Positions 57,577 to 64,000 of a DNA stretch of 64,000 nucleotides are shown piece after piece. The notes beneath the pieces were generated by a model, which was given only the letters and a program-made list of their open reading frames with translations, searched no databases and was not told where the DNA came from. The stretch spans positions 1,281,510-1,345,509 of the forward strand of contig VANK01000001.1 in NCBI GenBank assembly GCA_008682415.1. Reading direction: 5' to 3'. The stretch comes from Acidobacteria bacterium AB60. Its GTDB lineage: Bacteria; Acidobacteriota; Terriglobia; Terriglobales; Acidobacteriaceae. The translations under genes and the position numbers were made by a program. How positions within the stretch are numbered: position 1 is the stretch's first letter; the number at the start of each line of letters is the position of its first letter.

Positions 57577-59826
57577 TTATTTGCGGTCGAGGCGGAAGGC
57601 GGCGGCCTGGAAGTCGCCGCGGAAGTCGTCGTGCAGAGCGAGGCCGTGGTTCATCCAGAAGGCGCCGCTGGCAGTCGTGGGGCTGTCGGCGGCGGCTTTG
57701 CCTTCGATGGGCGTGAGAGCGTATTGCGCGTCGGGGTCGAGGCCTTTGAGCTTGAGGAGGGGGAAGCCGCGGCCCTCCTGGGTGGAGTGGATGAAGGCGA
57801 AGACGACGGACTGGCTCTTCGCGGCATTCACGGTCTGAGTAGCGGAGAATTCGCTGCCGTTGCGCGGCGAGATGAGGCGGTAGAGGTCACCCTGGACGAT
57901 GGTGGGCTGCACCTCGTGGTAGGCGGCGATGAGGCGCTTGGCGAGAGCGGCATCGTCGGGGGTCCACTTGTCGATGTTGGCGCCGATGCCGAGGGAGCCC
58001 TGCATGGAGGAGAGCATGCGGTAGGCGAGCGAGGTGGTGCGCTTGTTGAGCCAGTGGGGCGAGTCGGTGACCCAGGCCATCATGATCTGCGGGGTGTAGG
58101 CGTAGGTGAAGCCGTCCTGGATGGTGAGGCGGTCGAAGGGATCGGTGTTGTCGGAGGGCCAGACCTCGTCGGTATAGCGGAGGATGCCGAGGTCGACGCG
58201 GCCGCCGCCGCCGGAGCAGGACTCGATCTCGACGTTCGGATGGCGCTTTCTAAGCTCCGCGAGGATGGAGTAGAGGTTCTGGATGAAGGCGACGTAGACC
58301 TTCTTTTGCTCGGCGGCGGGGAGTTGGTCCCAGCCGGGCTCGGCCCAGTTGCGGTTGTAGTCCCACTTAAGGAAGGCGATGTCGTTTTCGTTGAGGAGCT
58401 TGTCGAGGAAGCCCAGCACGTAATCCCGGACGTCGGGGCGGGCGAGGTTGAGGACGAGCTGCTGGCGCTGCTCGGTGCGGGGGCGGCCGGGGAAGTTCAG
58501 CACCCAATCGGGATGCTTGCGGTAGAGGTCGGAGTCGGGGTTAACCATCTCGGGCTCCACCCAGAGGCCGAAGTCCATGCCGAGGGCGTGGACGCGGTCG
58601 ATGAGGGGCTTGAGGCCGTGGGGGAATTTTTCCTGGTTGACGTACCAGTCGCCGAGGCCGGCGTTGTCGGTTTTGCGCTGGCCGAACCAGCCGTCGTCCA
58701 TGACGAAGCGGTCGATGCCGAGGGCGGCGGCTTTTTCGGCGAGGGCGATCTGGCCGGCTTCACTGACGTGGAATTCGGTGGCCTCCCAGGAGTTGTAGAT
58801 GACGGGGCGGGGGCGCGGCGTGGGGCTGGAGGCGGTCTTCTGGGTGCGGGGGAGGACGTTGCGGAGCTCGAAGGCGTGGAGGAGGCGGGAGGCGCCGCCG
58901 AGGCCGTGGGCGGAGTAGCCGGCGTAGAGGACGGGGGTTTCGAGCTTCTCGTTGGGGTGGAGGACGTAGCCAAAGTCGAAGGGGTTGTAGCCGGAGGTGA
59001 CGCGCACGGCGTCGAGCTGATCCTGTTCGATGGTGGTGCGCCAGGAACCGCTCCAGGCGAGGGCGCCGAACCAGACTTCGCCGTGGTCTTCGTCGGAGGC
59101 GGCGGATTGGATGGCGAACCAGGGATTGGCCTGGTGGCCGGTGGTGCCGCGGCGGCTTTCGAGGACGCGGGCGCCGTGGCGGATGGGCTCCTGGTTGAGG
59201 GTGAACTCGCCGGCCCAGCGGCCGGTGAGGTAGTTGAGGGTGTAGTTGCCGGCGGGGAGGACGAGGGTGGCGGCGGCGGCCTGCTCGATGGTGATGGGGG
59301 CGGATTCGCGGTTCTCGATGGTGGCGGAGCGGCCCAGGATGCCAGTGTGCTCATCGATGAAGTAGTGCAGCGTTACGAGCACGTTACGGCTGATGTCTTT
59401 AAGCACCACATCAAGGCCGCTGGGGGTTTCGGTATGGCTCTGGTAGTGAAGGACGAGGTCGCGGTTGCCGTCGGCGAAGGTGACTTTGAGGGCGGGCTCG
59501 TTGAAGAGGCCGGCGCCCCAGCCGCCGTACTCCTGGGGGGTGTTGGTGTAGGTGGAGTCGAAGGAGGCCCATTCGCGGCGGGGGGTGGGGGTGGGGGGGG
59601 TGTCGGAGGCGCCGAGGCGTCCGCCCCAGTAGACCTGCTGGAGTTCGCCACGGGAGTTGATGCCAAAGGCGTAGGTGGTATTGGCGGCGTCGAGGCGGAA
59701 GACTTTGGAGGAGGCGTCGAAGTGGGCCATGGCGGATTGGGCTGCGAGAGAGGCGGGCAGGAGGGCGGCGGCCAGCAGGGGGGCAGCGGCGGTGAGCAGG
59801 GCGGGGCCTGTAAATGTTTTCAGCAT
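57577..59826 (-). CDS. Secreted GH36 alpha-galactosidase
   Basis: 749 aa. Signal peptide (LLTAAAPLLAAALLPASLAA), N-terminal beta-supersandwich, then the GH36 barrel: VMDDGWFG, the nucleophile Asp in LKWDYNRNW (about 488), SCSGGGGRVDLG, and the acid/base Asp in SDNTDPFDRL (about 556), and a C-terminal beta domain. It retains both catalytic aspartates and hydrolyses alpha-1,6-galactosides such as raffinose or galactomannan side chains outside the cytoplasm. A long open frame on the opposite strand is a composition artefact. Confidence 0.94.
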   Translation of the reverse strand: MLKTFTGPALLTAAAPLLAAALLPASLAAQSAMAHFDASSKVFRLDAANTTYAFGINSRGELQQVYWGGRLGASDTPPTPTPRREWASFDSTYTNTPQEYGGWGAGLFNEPALKVTFADGNRDLVLHYQSHTETPSGLDVVLKDISRNVLVTLHYFIDEHTGILGRSATIENRESAPITIEQAAAATLVLPAGNYTLNYLTGRWAGEFTLNQEPIRHGARVLESRRGTTGHQANPWFAIQSAASDEDHGEVWFGALAWSGSWRTTIEQDQLDAVRVTSGYNPFDFGYVLHPNEKLETPVLYAGYSAHGLGGASRLLHAFELRNVLPRTQKTASSPTPRPRPVIYNSWEATEFHVSEAGQIALAEKAAALGIDRFVMDDGWFGQRKTDNAGLGDWYVNQEKFPHGLKPLIDRVHALGMDFGLWVEPEMVNPDSDLYRKHPDWVLNFPGRPRTEQRQQLVLNLARPDVRDYVLGFLDKLLNENDIAFLKWDYNRNWAEPGWDQLPAAEQKKVYVAFIQNLYSILAELRKRHPNVEIESCSGGGGRVDLGILRYTDEVWPSDNTDPFDRLTIQDGFTYAYTPQIMMAWVTDSPHWLNKRTTSLAYRMLSSMQGSLGIGANIDKWTPDDAALAKRLIAAYHEVQPTIVQGDLYRLISPRNGSEFSATQTVNAAKSQSVVFAFIHSTQEGRGFPLLKLKGLDPDAQYALTPIEGKAAADSPTTASGAFWMNHGLALHDDFRGDFQAAAFRLDRK

Positions 59827-60009
59827 GGAGCGAAGATCTCCTCTTGGGAACCGGCCATGATAGCACTGCGTAACCGGAGTTGAAGCGATGAACGTTGGCT
59901 GCAGGTTCTGACGGCGTCAGTCATTCAACCAGACCGTTCCACAACTCCGCGGGGGATCGAGCAGGTCCTTTCGGATATTCTGGACGTGCATCCCGGAGGT
60001 CTCCCTGCG

Positions 60010-61452
60010 ATGTCCCCCATCGTTGCCAGTGCGCCCGCCAGTCCTACCCCTGTTGATGAGATCGCGGATGCGCTGGATCGCGTTCCGCCGCTGCAGGGGC
60101 TGACGTTCGAGGAGCGGAAGTGGCTCGCCGAACACGCCGAAGAGATTGTGGCCCAGCCGGGCGAGGTTCTGTTTGAGGAAAACACGGCTGCGGACTGGAT
60201 GTTCCTGATCATGAAGGGGGAGATCCATGTGCAGCGGCAGCGCGGCGGGCCGATGGCGTTGTTTATCGGGCGCGCGGGGCAGATGACGGGGCTGCTTCCC
60301 TTCTCGCGGATGAAGACGTTTGGCGGACAGGGCGTGGCGGTGTCGCCGGTGTGGGGGCTGCTGATCCACAAGCGGTATTTTCCGGAGATGCTGGCGGCGA
60401 TTCCGTCGATGAGTCAGCGGGTGGTATCGACGCTGCTGGACCGGGTGCGCGAGGTAACGCGGATCGAGCAGCAGGCGGAGAAGCTGGCGGCCCTGGGGAA
60501 GCTGGCAGGGAACCTGGCGCACGAGCTGAACAATCCGGCGTCGGCGGCGCAGCGGGCGGCGTCGAGTCTGGTGACGGAGCTGCGGGCGAACCGGCAGAAC
60601 CGCTTCAAGCTGGTGAACCTGCACCTGACGACCGAGCAGATTCACGAGGTGGAGGCGTGGGAGCGGGACGTGCTGGAGAGCGGACGCGCCCGCAAGTGCG
60701 GGGCGGACGAGATGATCCAGCATGAGGAAGAGCTGCGGAACTGGCTGACGGCGCTGCCGTGCGATAACGCATGGGAGGTGGCGCCGGATCTGGCGGAGCG
60801 GGGATTGACGATCGCGGACCTGGAGCGGCTGGACAAGATCCTGCAGTCGAACGGCACGTGTATCACGCTGCAGTATTTTGCGCGGTATCTGCGGTCGACG
60901 CGCTCGGTGGATACGCTGATCTCGTCGACGGCGCGGATCTTCGACCTGATCGCGGCGGTGAAGGAGTACAGCAACATGGACCGGGCGCCGATCCTGGAGG
61001 TCGACGTGCCGGCGGGGCTGGACGCGACGCTGCAGATGCTGCAGTCGCGGATGGGCAACGTGGTGGTGGAGCGGAGTTACCAGCCGGGGCTGCCGTGCAT
61101 CAGCGCGTACGGGGGAGAGCTGAACCAGGTGTGGACGGCGTTGATCGAGAACTCGCTGGAGGCGATGGCGGGTTGCGACTATCCGGGGTGCCTGCGGATC
61201 ATCTGCCGGATGGAAGGGGAGCTGCTGCTGGTGGAGATCTGGGATAACGGGTGCGGGATTCCGGCAGAACTGCAGGACCGCATCTTCGAGCCGTTCTTCA
61301 CGACCAAGCCTCCGGGCCAGGGGCTGGGCCTGGGTTTGGACAATGCGATGCGGATCGTGCGCAAGCACCGCGGGCATATCGGGGTGCGCTCGGAGCCGGG
61401 ATCGACGTGCTTCCGGGTGCGGCTGCCTGTGGATCAGTTGCAGGCGTACTAA
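60010..61452 (+). CDS. Cyclic-nucleotide-binding-domain histidine kinase
   Basis: 480 aa from ATG 60010 with GGAGG about 10 nt upstream (a GTG at 59986 is the longer alternative). N-terminal cNMP-binding (CRP-like) fold: VLFEENTAADWMFLIMKGEI. HisKA with His in NLAHELNNPASAA, then a variable middle (about 200-330), then HATPase_c with LIENSLEAM, WDNGCGIP and GLGLGLDNAM. No transmembrane segment. It probably links a cyclic nucleotide or other small ligand to phosphotransfer; the partner regulator is not adjacent. Confidence 0.88.
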   Translation: MSPIVASAPASPTPVDEIADALDRVPPLQGLTFEERKWLAEHAEEIVAQPGEVLFEENTAADWMFLIMKGEIHVQRQRGGPMALFIGRAGQMTGLLPFSRMKTFGGQGVAVSPVWGLLIHKRYFPEMLAAIPSMSQRVVSTLLDRVREVTRIEQQAEKLAALGKLAGNLAHELNNPASAAQRAASSLVTELRANRQNRFKLVNLHLTTEQIHEVEAWERDVLESGRARKCGADEMIQHEEELRNWLTALPCDNAWEVAPDLAERGLTIADLERLDKILQSNGTCITLQYFARYLRSTRSVDTLISSTARIFDLIAAVKEYSNMDRAPILEVDVPAGLDATLQMLQSRMGNVVVERSYQPGLPCISAYGGELNQVWTALIENSLEAMAGCDYPGCLRIICRMEGELLLVEIWDNGCGIPAELQDRIFEPFFTTKPPGQGLGLGLDNAMRIVRKHRGHIGVRSEPGSTCFRVRLPVDQLQAY

Positions 61453-61487
61453 GACTCGAAGGGGCGAGTCGTGCGGGAGCGGGGAGA

Positions 61488-61690
61488 GGCTCTGTGAGGT
61501 TCGTGGTCTCCCGTCTCCAACAACGGGAGACCTGGGGCACCCTCGCGTCGTGCGGGAACCGGCAAAAAAGCAACCACGGATCTTTCACTTCGTTCAGGAA
61601 CACAGCCTTCGTAACGTGAGGTTCGTGCTTTCCCGTTCTACGCGAAATTTCAATCCGCGTAGAACGGGGCTCCTCCGTGCCCTGTTAGTC
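61488..61690. repeat. Modular hairpin repeats, two copies
   Basis: Copy 1 (about 61497-61560) has flank GGTTCGTGGT, core CGTCTCC/GGGAGACCTGG and right flank GGGGCACCC. Copy 2 (from about 61620) has GGTTCGTGCTTTCCC with a different core, TTCTACGCG/CGCGTAGAA, and then GGGGCTCC. The CTTCACTTCGTTCAGGAACA module lies between them at about 61585-61604. Same family as 55491-55892. Confidence 0.88.
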
Positions 61691-61708
61691 TCCTCGAGAG
61701 AGCCCGAC

Positions 61709-63904
61709 ATGGCATTTCCGTCTTTGCTTCCTCGTTCTTTATCTGTGCTGCTTCTGGTGGCCGCGGGGGCAATCGCCGCGGCGCAGGATACGCGCTACGC
61801 GCCTGAGGGCGAGCTGATTCCCGGGCCGAATTGCGCGGGGCGCGCTTGGCCGGCTCCACCGCGCGCCTGCACTCCCGAACAATACGACCTGTGGCTGGCC
61901 GACGTGACGCACTGGCGGGCGGAGCACCGCATCCGCATGGGGTACAACGCGAGCGCGTACGAGCGGCCAGAGCTGAAGTGGACGCAGTCGAGTTTTATCC
62001 AGCCGCAGGTGATGATGGAGGACCGGTACCTCTATGATCCGGAGCGCGGAACGTATACCGTGGACAGGTTTCTGGATGACCTGGACCGGCGCTACGGCGG
62101 CGTGGACGCGGTTCTGTTGTGGCACACCTATCCGAATATCGGGATCGACGACCGCAATCAGTACGATTTGCTGGCGGATCTGCCCGGCGGGCTAGCGGGA
62201 GTGCGGGCGATGGTGGAGCAGTTCCACAAGCGCGGCGTCCGGGTGCTCTTTCCTGTGATGCTGTGGGACCAGGGGACGCACGATCCGGGGACGGCAAACT
62301 GGGACGCCAGCGCGCGGGCGATGAAGGAGGTCGGCGCGGACGGGCTTAACGGCGATACGCTGGATGGATTTCCGCGGGCGTTTGTGGAGGCGAGCGACGC
62401 CGCGGGTCATCCGCTGGCGCTGGAGCCGGAGGGCGGGGTGGGCGACGACCAGCTGCTGGCGTGGAACACCATGAGCTGGGGCTACTGGAAGTACGATACC
62501 GAGCCCAAGATCAGCCGTTATAAGTGGCTGGAGACGCGGCACATGGTGAATGTGTGCGACCGGTGGGCGAAGAGCAAGACGGACAACCTGCAGTATGCGT
62601 TCTTCAATGGGGTGGGCTATGAGTCATGGGAGAACATCTGGGGCATCTGGAACCAGATCGCGCCGCGGGACGCGGAGGCGCTGCGGCGGGTGGCGGCGAT
62701 CGAGCGCGCCTTCGCGGACCTGCTGACCTCGCAACAGTGGCGTCCGTTCTACCCCACGCTGCAATACGGACTGTACGCGAGCGCGTGGCCGGGAGAGGGC
62801 GAGACGCTCTACACCCTGGTGAACCGCAATGCGTACGATGTGCAGGGCGCACAGATGCAGTTGAGTCAGGAGGAGGGCGCGCGCTATTTCGATCTGTGGA
62901 ACGGGCGGGAGCTGACGCCGCAGAGCCTGGGCGGGAACGTGCAGCTTTCGTTTCCGGTGGAGGCGAGCGGGTTCGGGGCCGTGCTGGTGACGCATCGGGC
63001 GCTGGACGCGGCGGAGGGCAAGCTGCTGGCCCGCGAAGCGGAGTGGGCGAAGAGTTCGCTGGCCAGTTTCTCGAATACGTGGAAGCCGATGCATCAGGAG
63101 CAGACGCCGATTGCGAAGACGCGCGCGGCGAAGTCCGCGCCGGAGGGCATGGTCCTGATTCCCGCCGCCGACTACGAGTTCGTCGTGCAGGGAATGCCGA
63201 TTGAGGGAGGAAACGACGTCGGGGTGGATGTTCAGTATCCGTGGGAGGACGAGGCGCGGCGCTACCATCGCCACACGATGCACATCGATGCGTTCTACTT
63301 CGATCGCGCGCCGGTAACGAACGCGCAGTTCAAGCAATTTCTGAATGCGACGCATTACCGGCCCAAGGACGACCACAACTTTCTGAAGCATTGGACGGGA
63401 GGTTCGTTCGCGCCAGAGATGGCGGACGAGCCGGTGGTGTATGTGTCGCTGGAAGATGCGCGCGCCTATGCGGCATGGGCCGGCAAGCGGCTGCCGCATG
63501 AGTGGGAGTGGCAGTACGCAGGCCAGGGGCTGAGCCGGTCCGCGTATCCGTGGGGCAACACATTCAACGCGGCGATGGTGGCGGCCGTGGATAAGACGCG
63601 AGGCCTGACGCACCCGGAGTCGGTGGGCCTGCATCCGCAGGCTGCCAGCCCGTTCGGGGTCCTGGACATGGTTGGGAATGTCTGGCAGTGGACGGACGAA
63701 TACCGCGACGAACATACGCGGGCGGCGGTGCTGCGCGGCGGGAGTTATTACCAGCCGCAAGGCTCGATCTGGTACTTCCCTTCTACTTACCGGCTGGATG
63801 AGCACGGCAAGTATCTTCTGCTGTCGCCGGGACGGGACCGGGCGGGGACGATTGGATTTCGATGCGCTGTGGATGCGGAGGGGACAGGGAATAGGGAACA
63901 GTGA
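61709..63904 (+). CDS. Secreted glycosidase-like protein fused to an FGE/sulfatase-modifying-factor domain
   Basis: 731 aa from ATG 61709 (GAGAG 8 nt upstream; signal peptide LLPRSLSVLLLVAAGAIAAA). Residues about 30-440 look like a TIM-barrel glycoside hydrolase with a C-terminal beta domain: VDAVLLWHTYPNIGIDDRN, VRVLFPVMLWDQGTHDPG, NGDTLDGF, EPEGG. From about 480 a formylglycine-generating-enzyme/EgtB/PvdO domain begins (GMVLIPAADYEF, FDRAPVTNAQFKQF, KRLPHEWEWQYA, DMVGNVWQWT, VLRGGSYYQ, ending GFRCAV). Only the final conserved cysteine is visible, so true FGE activity is doubtful. Which glycoside it cuts is unknown. Confidence 0.83.
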   Translation: MAFPSLLPRSLSVLLLVAAGAIAAAQDTRYAPEGELIPGPNCAGRAWPAPPRACTPEQYDLWLADVTHWRAEHRIRMGYNASAYERPELKWTQSSFIQPQVMMEDRYLYDPERGTYTVDRFLDDLDRRYGGVDAVLLWHTYPNIGIDDRNQYDLLADLPGGLAGVRAMVEQFHKRGVRVLFPVMLWDQGTHDPGTANWDASARAMKEVGADGLNGDTLDGFPRAFVEASDAAGHPLALEPEGGVGDDQLLAWNTMSWGYWKYDTEPKISRYKWLETRHMVNVCDRWAKSKTDNLQYAFFNGVGYESWENIWGIWNQIAPRDAEALRRVAAIERAFADLLTSQQWRPFYPTLQYGLYASAWPGEGETLYTLVNRNAYDVQGAQMQLSQEEGARYFDLWNGRELTPQSLGGNVQLSFPVEASGFGAVLVTHRALDAAEGKLLAREAEWAKSSLASFSNTWKPMHQEQTPIAKTRAAKSAPEGMVLIPAADYEFVVQGMPIEGGNDVGVDVQYPWEDEARRYHRHTMHIDAFYFDRAPVTNAQFKQFLNATHYRPKDDHNFLKHWTGGSFAPEMADEPVVYVSLEDARAYAAWAGKRLPHEWEWQYAGQGLSRSAYPWGNTFNAAMVAAVDKTRGLTHPESVGLHPQAASPFGVLDMVGNVWQWTDEYRDEHTRAAVLRGGSYYQPQGSIWYFPSTYRLDEHGKYLLLSPGRDRAGTIGFRCAVDAEGTGNREQ

Positions 63905-64000
63905 TCAGTGATCAGTGGTCAGTGGTCAGTGGTCAGTGGTCAGTGGTCAGTGGTCAGTGGTCAGTGGTCAGTGGTCAGTGGTCAGTGGTCAGTGGTCAGT
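63903..64000. repeat. Heptamer tandem array (TCAGTGG)n running off the right edge
   Basis: Two TCAGTGA-type units are followed by about 12 perfect TCAGTGG units to the end of the window. The array begins within the stop codon of the preceding gene, and the last codons of that gene (GTGNREQ) are heptamer-derived. Confidence 0.95.

Noticed and set aside
57493..59883. A 796-codon plus-strand frame opposite the alpha-galactosidase gene
   Set aside because: Its translation is Gly/Val/Glu/Ala repeats without domains, as expected for the antisense of a GC-rich gene. The minus-strand frame has a full GH36 enzyme with both catalytic residues.
63903..64000. Heptamer arrays as CRISPR or a replication iteron origin
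   Set aside because: Units are contiguous 7-mers with no spacers, their sequence differs between sites, and no rep or dnaA gene is nearby.

Overview
The window looks like a GC-rich chromosomal segment of an acidobacterium, probably Terriglobia/Acidobacteriaceae. This is inferred from several features together: a VWFA-related secreted protein of the acidobacterial type, a divergent Hfq, a UbiA-type prenyltransferase of the MqnP kind, giant beta-rich secreted proteins, 7-bp tandem arrays in spacers, and modular hairpin repeats carrying GGTTCGTGGT flanks. I could not run a database search, so the taxonomic call is an inference.

Layout. 1-12090 (minus) is a three-gene secreted operon: two cupredoxin/multicopper-oxidase-like proteins followed by a giant protein of at least 3035 residues that runs off the left edge. 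12499-23158 is mixed housekeeping: a DUF1801-like protein, a serine hydrolase fused to a NamZ-like muramidase, Hfq and inositol monophosphatase, a PAS-GGDEF-EAL protein, a VWA protein, a MoaD-MoaE fusion, an amidohydrolase and a small secreted protein. 23214-27053 (minus) holds Lon and an ECF sigma/anti-sigma pair. 27171-35460 is an outer-membrane assembly operon with overlapping stop/start codons (Omp85, SurA-like, TamB). 35585-41673 has a response regulator, a MEDS histidine kinase, a BON protein, a prenyltransferase, prephenate dehydratase and a beta-barrel protein. 41924-53144 is a complete branched-chain amino acid cluster (LysR, leuA, leuB, leuC, leuD, ilvD, ilvB, ilvN, ilvC) whose spacers are filled with heptamer arrays and paired-hairpin repeats. 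It ends at a strong terminator.

53205-56425 is the accessory region and the main discovery. A reverse transcriptase (53869-55203, minus) with retron hallmarks is preceded by a 164-nt region bounded by a perfect 14-bp inverted repeat. That region contains two short hairpins and one long hairpin, which is the architecture of a retron msr-msd RNA. No recognisable effector gene is fused or adjacent; only two small unknown ORFs lie nearby. Just upstream is a five-copy array of about 80-bp modular hairpin repeats. The right end (56426-64000) carries an autoregulated-looking MarR/membrane-protein pair, a GH36 alpha-galactosidase, a cyclic-nucleotide-binding-domain histidine kinase, and a secreted glycosidase-like protein fused to an FGE/sulfatase-modifying-factor domain. 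The stop codon of that last gene lies at the head of a further heptamer array.

How the genes work together. The leu/ilv cluster encodes nearly the whole valine/isoleucine/leucine route in one direction, with a divergent LysR gene as its likely regulator. The Omp85-SurA-TamB operon is a self-contained envelope assembly module, and the nearby sigma/anti-sigma pair and Lon protease suit envelope or protein stress control. The left-end operon probably exports an extracellular copper-oxidase system with a very large surface or secreted scaffold.
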